From Candidatus Competibacteraceae bacterium (GTDB taxonomy: Bacteria > Pseudomonadota > Gammaproteobacteria > Competibacterales > Competibacteraceae): a stretch of DNA of 64,000 bases. Below are positions 14,769-22,429 of the stretch, in pieces. The notes beneath the pieces were generated by a model. The model worked only from the letters and a program-made list of their open reading frames with translations. It ran no database searches and had not been told where the DNA came from. The stretch is from NCBI GenBank assembly GCA_003989085.1, contig RXIV01000008.1, positions 163,501 to 227,500 on the forward strand. The letters are read 5' to 3'. Position 1 is the stretch's first letter. Each line of letters opens with the position of its first letter. The position numbers and the translations under genes were made by a program.

Positions 14769-14828
14769 CCGGGCGGGGCAGTGGAAAACCGCCCGGCCTG
14801 ACCCACAATCAACAATAGATGATTGATT
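14769..14828. promoter_or_regulatory. Two inverted repeats in the fadD-like/tetR divergent gap
   Basis: CCGGGCGG (14769-14776) and CCGCCCGG (14789-14796) form a perfect 8-bp inverted repeat with a 12-nt spacer. AATCAA (14807-14812) and TTGATT (14823-14828) form a second. Both fall between the divergent genes, where a TetR operator is expected. Which one, if either, is bound is inference. Confidence 0.35.
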
Positions 14829-14870
14829 AAGGCACAAACCCTCACCTGTTGCGAATCCCACCAGCCGCCC

Positions 14871-15524
14871 ATGTCCCCGCCAGACACGTCCCGTCCATTG
14901 AAAACCCGCGACCGTATTGTGCAGACCAGTCTGCAACTCTTTAACGAATACGGCGAACCACGCATTACCACTAACCATATTGCCGACGAACTGGATATCA
15001 GTCCCGGCAACCTCTACTACCACTTTCGCAACAAGGACGACATCATCTGGCTGTTGTTCGAGCAATTCGAGCGGCGGATGGATACGACACTGCGAGCACC
15101 CAAACGGCGGGTTCCGGACATGGAAGACATGTGGCTCTATCTGCATCTGGTTTTCGAGAATATCTGGGAATACCGGTTTCTCTACCGAGATTTGGACAAT
15201 ATCCTCAGTCGTAACAAGAAGCTGCGCACGCACTTTCGCCGCATTGTCGAACGTAAGGTCAGCACCGCCGCTGCGATTTGCAAGGGGCTGGTAGGCGCAG
15301 GGGTGATGACCGCGACTACCGAAGACATCGCCGCTTTGAGCCGAAACATTGCGGTGGTGGCGACCTACTGGCTGAATTTCCAGCGCATCCGCGCCACGGC
15401 TTGCGGCAATGACAGCAACGATCTAGGATTAGGGGTTTATCAAGTGCTGTCGCTGGTTGCGCCATTTTTGAACGGCGATGCCCGGCAACTGCTCCAGCAG
15501 CTCAGCCGGGAATACCTGAGCTGA
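14871..15524 (+). CDS. TetR-family transcriptional regulator
   Basis: A 217-residue regulator. The N-terminal helix-turn-helix reads RDRIVQTSLQLFNEYGE, then ITTNHIADELDISPGNLYYH and FRNKDDIIWLLFE, a clear TetR DNA-binding domain. The C-terminal ligand domain has no recognised subtype beyond resemblance to fatty-acid-responsive members. The ATG at 14871 (MSPPDTSRPLKTRDR) is preferred; a TTG at 14823 in the same frame is possible. It diverges from the acyl-CoA synthetase and probably regulates it, perhaps responding to acyl-CoA; that is inferred from position. Confidence 0.85.
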   Translation: MSPPDTSRPLKTRDRIVQTSLQLFNEYGEPRITTNHIADELDISPGNLYYHFRNKDDIIWLLFEQFERRMDTTLRAPKRRVPDMEDMWLYLHLVFENIWEYRFLYRDLDNILSRNKKLRTHFRRIVERKVSTAAAICKGLVGAGVMTATTEDIAALSRNIAVVATYWLNFQRIRATACGNDSNDLGLGVYQVLSLVAPFLNGDARQLLQQLSREYLS

Positions 15525-15560
15525 TTCCTGTCCACGGTAGGCGCGGCAGAAGACAGGGTT

Positions 15561-17045
15561 TCAGCCTTCCGGCCCGGCCAGCGCCTTGAGCGAGCGCTCG
15601 ATCTGTTGGGCATCGAGTTTCTCTTCCCAGGGACTCATCAGAGTGATGAGCAGCAGCTTTTCAAATTCGCCGGCGAAGCGTCCAATGATCGCTTCCGGAT
15701 CGGCCACCCGTTTTTGATCAGTCACCAGTCCAAAATGCACCCGATTGTTGTAGCTGAGAATGCTGACACCCATCCCAATCTGACCGGATTGCGGCACCCA
15801 GAACATCATTTCAGCCAGTCGTGCCCCGCCCAGATAAATCGGTTCACAGGGGCCAGGTACATTGGTCATCACCGCTGAGGCTTTCTTGCTCAATATCTCC
15901 AATAGCGATTGCTGCACCTGGTTTGGCCCCATCCCGGCGGCTCCGAGCAGACCCAGCGCCAGAATCGGCTGGAATGATTCCTTCAACTTGTTCATCCGCC
16001 GCCGTATTTCGTAGACCCGCTCCAGCGGGTTGGCAATGCCGACTGGCAGGGCCAGAAATACCAGCCCGAAGAAATTGCCAAGATGGGCGGCTTTCTCCCG
16101 TGAGCGCAGATTGACCGGAATCACCGCTCGCACCTGCAACTCGGCCGGCACCGGATCGCCTTGCTCGACTAGATAATTGCGTAGCGCCCCCGCCACCGCC
16201 GCCAGCAACACATCGTTGACCGATCCGCCCAGCGCTTTGCCGATGGTTTTGACCTCGTGCAGGGGCAACGGATCCGCCCAGGCGACACGCTTGGATACGC
16301 CCAGATCGCCCTTGAAGCGGGTGCTGGAGTCGTTGCTCATCAGGGCGAGACGGGCAATTTCAGCCGTCAGTCGAACTCCACTGCGGGCATAATCCAGCGC
16401 ATGAACGGGGTGCTTGATCAGGTCCACTCCTTCCCCGATCAGCCCTCGGCCCAGCTTGAGAGTGGTATGCACCGCCTTGTCCACCGGGTCGAAAAATCGC
16501 CGGAAAATACCGGCCTCTTCACTGTGTTCTGCTTCGGATTCCGGGGTTGGCTCGGCGTCAGGCGCGGGATCGGTCAGCGCCAGCAGAACGTGAATCAGGG
16601 CGATGCCGTCGGCGTAGCTGTGGTGAATTCGCAGAATCACGGCGCTGCCATCTTGATAGTCCTCGACCAAGTGGAACTGCCACATTGGTTTGGAGAAATC
16701 CAGCGGGGTACTCATCAGATTGCTGGCCAGATGCTGCAATTCGGCTTTATCGGCTCGACCGGGTAGCGCGGTGCGCAGCACATGGCGGTTGATGTCGAAA
16801 TACGGATCGGTTTCCCAGAATGCGCTGGCGGTTTTCTGCACTGCCCGTTGGGCGAAGCGCCGGTATTTCAGAAAGCGGTTCTCGATGACTTCACGCAACC
16901 GCTCATACTCTAGCCGTTCGGCGAAAATCATGACCCCGGTGATCATCATCAGATTGGTTGGGCGCTCCATCCGCAACCAGGCAGTATCAATCCCGGAGAT
17001 GCGCTCGCTGTCTTTGTTTTTTGGCATGAGGAAATCCAGAATCAT
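15561..17045 (-). CDS. Wax ester synthase / acyl-CoA:diacylglycerol acyltransferase (WS/DGAT)
   Basis: Makes wax esters or triacylglycerol from acyl-CoA and fatty alcohol or diacylglycerol at the membrane or lipid body surface. The 494-residue protein has the active-site motif HHSYADG (His141, His142, Asp146, Gly147), PLDFSKPMWQFHLVEDY before it, and the C-terminal MTNVPGPCEPIYLGG block typical of the family. Start at ATG 17045 with a second ATG at 17027; neither has a strong ribosome-binding site. It marks a storage-lipid-forming organism. Confidence 0.92.
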   Translation of the reverse strand: MILDFLMPKNKDSERISGIDTAWLRMERPTNLMMITGVMIFAERLEYERLREVIENRFLKYRRFAQRAVQKTASAFWETDPYFDINRHVLRTALPGRADKAELQHLASNLMSTPLDFSKPMWQFHLVEDYQDGSAVILRIHHSYADGIALIHVLLALTDPAPDAEPTPESEAEHSEEAGIFRRFFDPVDKAVHTTLKLGRGLIGEGVDLIKHPVHALDYARSGVRLTAEIARLALMSNDSSTRFKGDLGVSKRVAWADPLPLHEVKTIGKALGGSVNDVLLAAVAGALRNYLVEQGDPVPAELQVRAVIPVNLRSREKAAHLGNFFGLVFLALPVGIANPLERVYEIRRRMNKLKESFQPILALGLLGAAGMGPNQVQQSLLEILSKKASAVMTNVPGPCEPIYLGGARLAEMMFWVPQSGQIGMGVSILSYNNRVHFGLVTDQKRVADPEAIIGRFAGEFEKLLLITLMSPWEEKLDAQQIERSLKALAGPEG

Positions 17046-17179
17046 CAGCTTCGGCAGATTCTAACTAGATGGATTAAAAGGAGCTTTATTGAATTGGCCG
17101 CTCCCTGGGCAGGGGATGATCCGGCATCGTTGATCCGGCGGCATGGTAAACGCTCTGCCCAATGCAACCGGCGACTGAC

Positions 17180-17208
17180 TTGGTTATAGTTGCAGCAACC
17201 TGTAAATT
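17180..17208 (+). promoter_or_regulatory. Possible promoter of the acyl-CoA-binding protein gene
   Basis: TTGGTT (17180-17185), 17-bp spacer and TAAATT (17203-17208) lie about 45 bp upstream of the ATG at 17252. Matches are partial, so this is tentative. Confidence 0.3.
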
Positions 17209-17251
17209 TTTGTGTGAAGCAACCCTATCATCGCTACCGAGAGAGTCCGCC

Positions 17252-17512
17252 ATGTCCGATTTAGCCACCCGTTTCCAAGCCGCCGCCGATGACAGCAAGA
17301 AGCTCAGCAAGCGCCCCGACAATGACACGTTGCTAAAGCTGTACGCCACATTCAAGCAGGGATCGGGCGGTGATGTTGAAGGCAAGCGCCCCGGTTTTAC
17401 CGATTTAGTCGGTCGCGCCAAGTACGACGCCTGGGTCAAGCTGAAAGGCACGTCTAAGGAAGACGCCATGCAGCAGTACATCGATCTGGTCGAGTCGCTC
17501 AAGGACGCTTAG
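17252..17512 (+). CDS. Acyl-CoA-binding protein (ACBP)
   Basis: Small cytosolic carrier of long-chain acyl-CoA. The 86-residue protein starting MSDLATRFQAAADD has the ACBP pattern LLKLYATFKQGSGGDV, then GKRPGFTDLVGRAKYDAWVK and a terminal helix EDAMQQYIDLVESL. The ATG at 17252 gives the standard ACBP length. ACBPs are common in eukaryotes and scattered in bacteria. Its place next to WS/DGAT and an acyl-CoA synthetase suggests it buffers acyl-CoA for storage lipid synthesis. Confidence 0.93.
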   Translation: MSDLATRFQAAADDSKKLSKRPDNDTLLKLYATFKQGSGGDVEGKRPGFTDLVGRAKYDAWVKLKGTSKEDAMQQYIDLVESLKDA

Positions 17513-17630
17513 AACAGCATAGTTCAGTTTGGCAACGACGATCCGAGGCCCGTCGCCGCTTCAGGGAGTCAAGCGCCGCCAGCACGCTGGGCTGAAGCGG
17601 ACTGGGCCGAAATCCGCTGTGCCCGCTGTA

Positions 17631-18452
17631 TTAGGCGGCCTTGTCCACCGGTTGAGCGCCCATCGTGCGCTCTACCCAGTCCAGCAGCCAATCTGCCGCT
17701 TCGTGCCAGTTCATCTCCAGCATCATGGCATGGGCCATGTTGGGGATAATGTGGGCTTCGGTGCGGTAGAAGCGGGCGGTTTCCCGCACCATCGCCGGCG
17801 AAACAAACACGTCGTGTTGCGCCCCCATAACCAGTGTTGGCAACCACATCTGCCCCGGTTTTAGCCGCAGCGGGTTGAACCACATCATGTCCATCGCCAC
17901 TCGCTGTGATTCTGCTTGCACCAGATCGAAGTAATCCTGCAACTTAGTCAATGGCATATCCTTGGAAAATAGTAGCCCACGCATCATTTCGAGGGTGCCG
18001 TAACGGGGTCCCAGCATGGAGAACATAACCATCTGCTGGAACAGGATCGGGTGGCGCATCGCCATGTGTAAATTAGTGGGTAACAGGCCTTGCGGCGGCA
18101 CCGAAGCCAGCAGCGCCATTCCGGCAATTCCGGTATGGTTCTCCAGATACTTCTGGACCACCATCCCACCCATTGAATGCCCGATCAGCAATGGCGACCC
18201 CGGCATGGTCTGCACCGTCTTTTCCAGGTCGGCGACATAATCTGCCAGCCGCCAGTTATGCAAATGCGAATGGCCCTCGCTCAGTCCGTGGCCGCGTAAA
18301 CTGACGGCGTGAGCTTCGTAGCCGTGGTGGGCGAACCAGGGCAGAAAGTTTTCATCCCAGACCCGGGCATCCGAGAATGAGCCATGCACAAACAACAGTG
18401 GCGTTGGTTTGGGGGTAGTGGTTGGGTAGCGGCTAATTAAGTCCAGTTTCAT
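17631..18452 (-). CDS. Alpha/beta hydrolase (lysophospholipase/lipase-like)
   Basis: A 273-residue alpha/beta-hydrolase fold protein: oxyanion-strand FVHGSFSDARVWDENF, then SLRGHGLSEGHS, the nucleophile elbow GHSMGG (Ser93) and a late catalytic His in NMAHAMMLEMNWHEA. No signal peptide is visible, so it is cytosolic. It lies in the acyl-lipid neighbourhood, 28 bp downstream of a thioesterase gene on the same strand. A role in ester hydrolysis of stored lipid is plausible but substrate is unknown. Confidence 0.82.
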   Translation of the reverse strand: MKLDLISRYPTTTPKPTPLLFVHGSFSDARVWDENFLPWFAHHGYEAHAVSLRGHGLSEGHSHLHNWRLADYVADLEKTVQTMPGSPLLIGHSMGGMVVQKYLENHTGIAGMALLASVPPQGLLPTNLHMAMRHPILFQQMVMFSMLGPRYGTLEMMRGLLFSKDMPLTKLQDYFDLVQAESQRVAMDMMWFNPLRLKPGQMWLPTLVMGAQHDVFVSPAMVRETARFYRTEAHIIPNMAHAMMLEMNWHEAADWLLDWVERTMGAQPVDKAA

Positions 18453-18480
18453 TAGATATCTCCGTACGAGAGTTCAGGGT

Positions 18481-18894
18481 TTATTCCGGGGAGGGCGCCA
18501 GTCGTTCCATCACCGTCCGCAGCTCGCCTTCCAGCACCGCCGCCTTTTCGGTTCGGGTATCGACGATGACGAAAGCTACATCAGCATCGGCGACTATAGT
18601 TTCTGTGCCCTTGAGGGTGACCAGTTGGCGCATGATGCAACTGCGATTGCCGATAGTTTTCATCGAAGTGGCGATGGATAACACTTCACCCATATAAGCC
18701 GCGCGGCGATAGTCGATGTTAATGTTGACCACGGCCAGGGTGTAGTGGCTGTTCTCGAAGAATGCCAGGCTGCCCCGGCTTTCCAGCATGCTCCAGCGGG
18801 CTTCCTCCAGAAATTCCAGATAGCGGGCGTTGTTGACATGGCGGAACAAATCCAGATGGTAGCCCCGGACCTTGATCTCAATGACATGGCTCAT
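18481..18894 (-). CDS. Hotdog-fold acyl-CoA thioesterase (4HBT family)
   Basis: A 137-residue single hotdog domain. The N-terminal KVRGYHLDLFRHVNNARYLEFLEEARW carries the D-x-F-x-H-V-N pattern with catalytic Asp typical of YbgC/4-hydroxybenzoyl-CoA thioesterases. The ATG at 18894 is chosen because homology begins at MSHVIEIKVRG; the longer frame upstream has no family resemblance. It probably hydrolyses acyl-CoA in the cytosol and is likely co-transcribed with the following hydrolase. Confidence 0.88.
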   Translation of the reverse strand: MSHVIEIKVRGYHLDLFRHVNNARYLEFLEEARWSMLESRGSLAFFENSHYTLAVVNINIDYRRAAYMGEVLSIATSMKTIGNRSCIMRQLVTLKGTETIVADADVAFVIVDTRTEKAAVLEGELRTVMERLAPSPE

Positions 18895-18980
18895 GCAGAC
18901 ATTCTCATGGTGGTGAAAATCGCCAGTGTAGGGAAGCGCAGGGCAAAGCGCATGGCTATTCCGGTTACGGGGGTGAAACG

Positions 18981-19712
18981 GTGAACAGGCAGCCGCTGCG
19001 GTTATTACTATCTGCGGTGCCGGTGCCGGCCCTGAGCGCAGGTGAAATTCATTTGTGGCTGGTGGATCTGGATCAGCCGCCAAAGCCATTGCCGGAACTG
19101 GCCGCGACATTGACGAGGGACGAACAGGAACGGGCAGCGCGATTTCGCTTTCCTGAACATCAAGCCCGGTTTATCGCCGGACGCGGTTTGCTGCGAGAAC
19201 TGCTGGGTGCGTATCTGGACCGACCAGCGGTGACGCTGCGGTTCGGCCAGGGTTCGCATGGCAAGCCGTACTTGGCGGGTGAAGATGCTGCCGGGTTGCA
19301 TTTCAACCTGGCGCATAGCGGCCACCGGGCGCTGTACGCAGTGGCTCGTCGTGAAGTCGGCGTTGATCTGGAAAAGATGGATCGGCAGGTGGATGATCCA
19401 GCGATCATTGACCGGATTTGCGGGCTACGTGAACAGGCGGCATTTCAGATCATCCCGCAAGAGCAGCGCCATAACGCCTTTTTTGCCTGCTGGACGCGCA
19501 AGGAAGCCATTGCCAAAGCACTGGGTAGTGGTTTTTCCTGTGGATTACAAACCCTTGATGTTTGTTTTTGGAAAGGCGAGCAGACGCAAGTGCGCGATCC
19601 GGCAGGTCGGGAATGGGGCGTAGTGAATTTGCCGTTGGATCGCGGTTGGGCCGGGGCCTTGGCGGCAGCGGGCGCAGATTGGCGTTACCGGTTTCTTTTT
19701 GGGCTTTACTGA
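18981..19712 (+). CDS. 4'-phosphopantetheinyl transferase, Sfp type
   Basis: Transfers phosphopantetheine from CoA to a Ser of carrier proteins. The 243-residue protein has RFIAGRGLLRELLGAYL, GKPYL, FNLAHSGHRALYAV, then the Mg-binding GVDLEKM (Asp129, Glu131) and WTRKEAIAKALGSGF (171-185), the Sfp/Gsp signatures. GTG at 18981 follows a GGGGGTG ribosome-binding site. No polyketide or peptide synthetase lies in the window, so the target carrier protein is unknown; it may serve primary fatty acid or a distant cluster. Confidence 0.9.
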   Translation: MNRQPLRLLLSAVPVPALSAGEIHLWLVDLDQPPKPLPELAATLTRDEQERAARFRFPEHQARFIAGRGLLRELLGAYLDRPAVTLRFGQGSHGKPYLAGEDAAGLHFNLAHSGHRALYAVARREVGVDLEKMDRQVDDPAIIDRICGLREQAAFQIIPQEQRHNAFFACWTRKEAIAKALGSGFSCGLQTLDVCFWKGEQTQVRDPAGREWGVVNLPLDRGWAGALAAAGADWRYRFLFGLY

Positions 19713-19980
19713 ATCATGCCGGTTGTCATTTCATGCCAGTTGCCTTTTCGCTGACTAGCCAGGCTAGAAGCCAGCGTTGCTGACGAACAGGCGCGGTCAA
19801 AGGCTTGCATCATTTGTTGTAGGGAATCGCCGCGCTATTGACGACTCAGCCCGGTATAACGGCCGGAATAAGTTTTCAAGTGTTTTCATCTTTAAACCGG
19901 CTTTTCTCCACCACGGCCCATCCGCGCTTTGCGTGCTTTCTGTGGATCGGGTTATATCCAAACCGGAGCGATTGAATCAT

Positions 19981-20637
19981 ATGGAACCTTCATTCTGGCA
20001 CGAACGCTGGGAACGGGCTGAGACGGGCTTTCACCAGCAGCATATCAATGTTCACCTCCAACAATTTTGGGGTCAGTTGCAATTGCCGCCCGGCCAGCGG
20101 GTTTTTGTCCCACTATGCGGCAAGAGCAATGATTTATTGTGGTTGGCGGGTGAGGGTTATCCGGTGACTGGCGTAGAACTCAGCCCCATTGCCGTCGAGG
20201 CGTTTTTTACCGAAAACCGGCTATCGCCGCGTCGATGGCGGGAAGGCGCTTTCGAGTATTGGGAAGCAGACGAAATTCGCATTCTGCTTGGTGATTTTTT
20301 CTGCTTGGAACCGCATCACGTGATGGATTGCACCGGGATTTACGACCGGGCTTCGCTGATTGCATTGCCGCCGGCCCTGCGGGAACGCTATGTCCATACG
20401 CTGGATAGGGTGTCGCCTGGCGGGATTCAAATGTTGCTGGTGACAATGGAATACGATCAGACGGTACTGACTGGACCACCCTTTGCGGTGAGCGAAGCGG
20501 AGGTGCGAACATTGTATGAGCCGGCGCATACCGTGGAATTGCTCTATACCCGTGATGCGTTGGCGGAGGAGTCCCGTTGGCGGGAGCGTGGTCTGACTTG
20601 GCTGTTGGAGAAAGTCTACCGGCTGACCCAGTGCTGA
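19981..20637 (+). CDS. tpm: Thiopurine S-methyltransferase
   Basis: SAM-dependent methyltransferase of 218 residues matching bacterial TPMT. MEPSFWHERWERAETGFHQ is followed by VFVPLCGKSNDLLWLAGEGYPVTGVELSP (SAM-binding region), the DFFCLEP segment and DRASLIALPPALRERYV. Bacterial members methylate thiopurines and are linked to tellurite/selenium methylation; the natural substrate here is unknown. ATG at 19981 is set by the conserved N-terminus; the longer frame upstream lacks homology. Confidence 0.9.
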   Translation: MEPSFWHERWERAETGFHQQHINVHLQQFWGQLQLPPGQRVFVPLCGKSNDLLWLAGEGYPVTGVELSPIAVEAFFTENRLSPRRWREGAFEYWEADEIRILLGDFFCLEPHHVMDCTGIYDRASLIALPPALRERYVHTLDRVSPGGIQMLLVTMEYDQTVLTGPPFAVSEAEVRTLYEPAHTVELLYTRDALAEESRWRERGLTWLLEKVYRLTQC

Positions 20638-20642
20638 TCACA

Positions 20643-21806
20643 ATGGACGGCAAGCCTGATTTTTGCGGAAGCGGGCGTAAAACCGATTCATCTCCAATGG
20701 TGGGCAATGAAGTGAAAAATCCAGCTTCTGAAGTCGATGTGGCTGAGCTGTCATTCCGGCTGCGGGGTTTACTGGTGGGCACTGCGGTTGGCGATGCGCT
20801 GGGACTGCCAGCGGAAGGGCTGTCTCGCCGCCGCACCCAAGGTCGGTACCGTGGTCAGTGGCGGCACCGACTGATTTTCGGACGCGGCATGATCAGCGAC
20901 GATACCGAACATACGATCTTCGTCGCTCAATGCCTGCTCTGTCATCCCGATTCTCCAGAGCGTTTCGCTCGCCGGTTAGGATGGTGCTTGCGTGGCTGGT
21001 TGCTGTCGTTGCCTGCCGGAATTGGTTTTGCGACCTTGCGGGCGATTGGCAAGCTCTGGCTGGGATTTCCGCCGCGATCCAGCGGCGTGTATTCCGCTGG
21101 CAATGGTCCAGCCATGCGGGTCGCGATCATTGGCGCGTTCTTCGCCCACGATGCCGAACGGCGAGCCGCCTATGTCGCCGCCTCAACCCGTATGACCCAC
21201 ACCGACCCGAAAGCACTGATTGGTGCGACTGTGATCGCTGAGCTGGCGGCCTGGACGGTGCGGGAACGGCTGACTGAGCCACCGCCGCTGGATACTTTTC
21301 TAACCTTATTACGCCGCTGTGGTTCAGGAGATCGCGATTGGCAGAGCTTAGTGGAGACCATCGCCCAGGCCGCACGGGATCAAGTGTCGGTCGCAGAACT
21401 GGCAGAGCGGTTGGGGTTGTCCAGAGGCGTGACTGGCTACATCTATCATACGGTTCCGGTGGTCATTTACGCCTGGTTTCGTCAGGGCGGCGACTTTAGG
21501 TCCACCTTGACGGCGGTGCTGGATTGCGGCGGCGATACCGACACGACAGGCGCCATTGTCGGGGCGATAGCAGGGGCGATGGGTGGCGAGGACAGCATTC
21601 CAGCAGACTGGCGAACGGGGGTTGCCGACTGGCCGCGCTCGTTGCCGTTGTTGCGGACCCTCGCGGATCGGTTGGCGGCGGTGATTGCGACCGGTCAATC
21701 AGCGGCGCCGGTACGCTATTTTTGGCCGGCCATTCCACTACGAAATTTACTGTTCCTGCTGATTGTGCTGCTGCACGGTCTCTGGCGCTTGTTGCCGCCT
21801 TACTGA
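20643..21806 (+). CDS. ADP-ribosylglycohydrolase (DraG) family protein with C-terminal membrane anchor
   Basis: DraG-type hydrolase of about 387 residues. It shows GTAVGDALGLPAEGL, the metal-binding SDDTEHT, AGNGPAMRVAIIGAF, MTHTDPKALIGA and the C-terminal DCGGDTDTTGAIVGAIAGA, so the dinuclear Mg site looks intact. It probably removes ADP-ribose from a protein or small molecule. A hydrophobic stretch (PLRNLLFLLIVLLHGLWRLL) ends the protein, which suggests membrane attachment. Start uncertain: ATG 20643, 5 bp after tpm, or ATG 20697; no strong ribosome-binding site. Close spacing suggests co-transcription with tpm. Confidence 0.82.
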   Translation: MDGKPDFCGSGRKTDSSPMVGNEVKNPASEVDVAELSFRLRGLLVGTAVGDALGLPAEGLSRRRTQGRYRGQWRHRLIFGRGMISDDTEHTIFVAQCLLCHPDSPERFARRLGWCLRGWLLSLPAGIGFATLRAIGKLWLGFPPRSSGVYSAGNGPAMRVAIIGAFFAHDAERRAAYVAASTRMTHTDPKALIGATVIAELAAWTVRERLTEPPPLDTFLTLLRRCGSGDRDWQSLVETIAQAARDQVSVAELAERLGLSRGVTGYIYHTVPVVIYAWFRQGGDFRSTLTAVLDCGGDTDTTGAIVGAIAGAMGGEDSIPADWRTGVADWPRSLPLLRTLADRLAAVIATGQSAAPVRYFWPAIPLRNLLFLLIVLLHGLWRLLPPY

Positions 21807-21884
21807 GCTGGTTCGTGAGGTGGGCACTCCCACTCATGTAAATCAGCTGGCTGCGCTACTCGCTGCACGGTAGCACCGTGGGCG

Positions 21885-21914
21885 TATAATACCACTCTAT
21901 ATTTAGGTAGTATT
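21885..21914 (+). promoter_or_regulatory. TATAAT box and overlapping inverted repeat upstream of hemerythrin gene
   Basis: A perfect TATAAT at 21885-21890 lies about 90 bp ahead of the hemerythrin ATG without a good -35. An inverted repeat AATACCAC (21888-21895) / GTAGTATT (21907-21914), 7 of 8 bases paired, overlaps it and could be an operator for an activator- or repressor-controlled promoter. Confidence 0.4.
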
Positions 21915-21976
21915 TGCTGGTTCATCCCATTTTCGGTGCAATACATACAAAAAAAACTAGCGAGGGCATATCGGTC

Positions 21977-22429
21977 ATGGCTAACTTTATCGAATGGTCC
22001 AATGAACTGAGCGTGGGCATTGAGGAGATCGACGCCCAACACAAAGTGCTGGTGGATTTGCTTAACCAGATTCATACCGCGATCCAGCAGCGGCATGGGG
22101 CAGAGCTTACTAAGCAAATCCTTGATAGGTTAGGTGAGTACACCCGGGTTCACTTTGCGGTTGAAGAGAGTTTGATGCGTATCTTGCACTATCCGGACTA
22201 CGAGCGGCATAAGCAAGAACATGACAAGTTGATCGGGCAACTCAATTGTTTTCATGCCAAGTTAACGTCAGGTAAGGCTTCGATCAGTTTCGAATTAGCG
22301 CATTTTCTCAAGCGTTGGCTGACCAAGCACATCATGGAAACGGACAAGTACTACGTTCCGTATTTTTTGGGGCAGGGCATCCAGCCTGAACTGGCTAAGC
22401 CATCATGGGTGAAGCGATTATGGGGGTGA
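21977..22429 (+). CDS. Bacteriohemerythrin
   Basis: Non-heme di-iron O2-binding protein of 150 residues, cytosolic. All ligands of the four-helix bundle are present: His22 (IDAQHK), His59 and Glu63 (RVHFAVEES), His78 and His82 (ERHKQEHD), His118 and Asp123 (KHIMETD). It may carry, store or sense oxygen. ATG 21977 with GAGGG upstream fits the usual MANFIEWSNELSVGI start. Its last 12 bp overlap the end of the convergent lpxB gene. Confidence 0.93.
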   Translation: MANFIEWSNELSVGIEEIDAQHKVLVDLLNQIHTAIQQRHGAELTKQILDRLGEYTRVHFAVEESLMRILHYPDYERHKQEHDKLIGQLNCFHAKLTSGKASISFELAHFLKRWLTKHIMETDKYYVPYFLGQGIQPELAKPSWVKRLWG

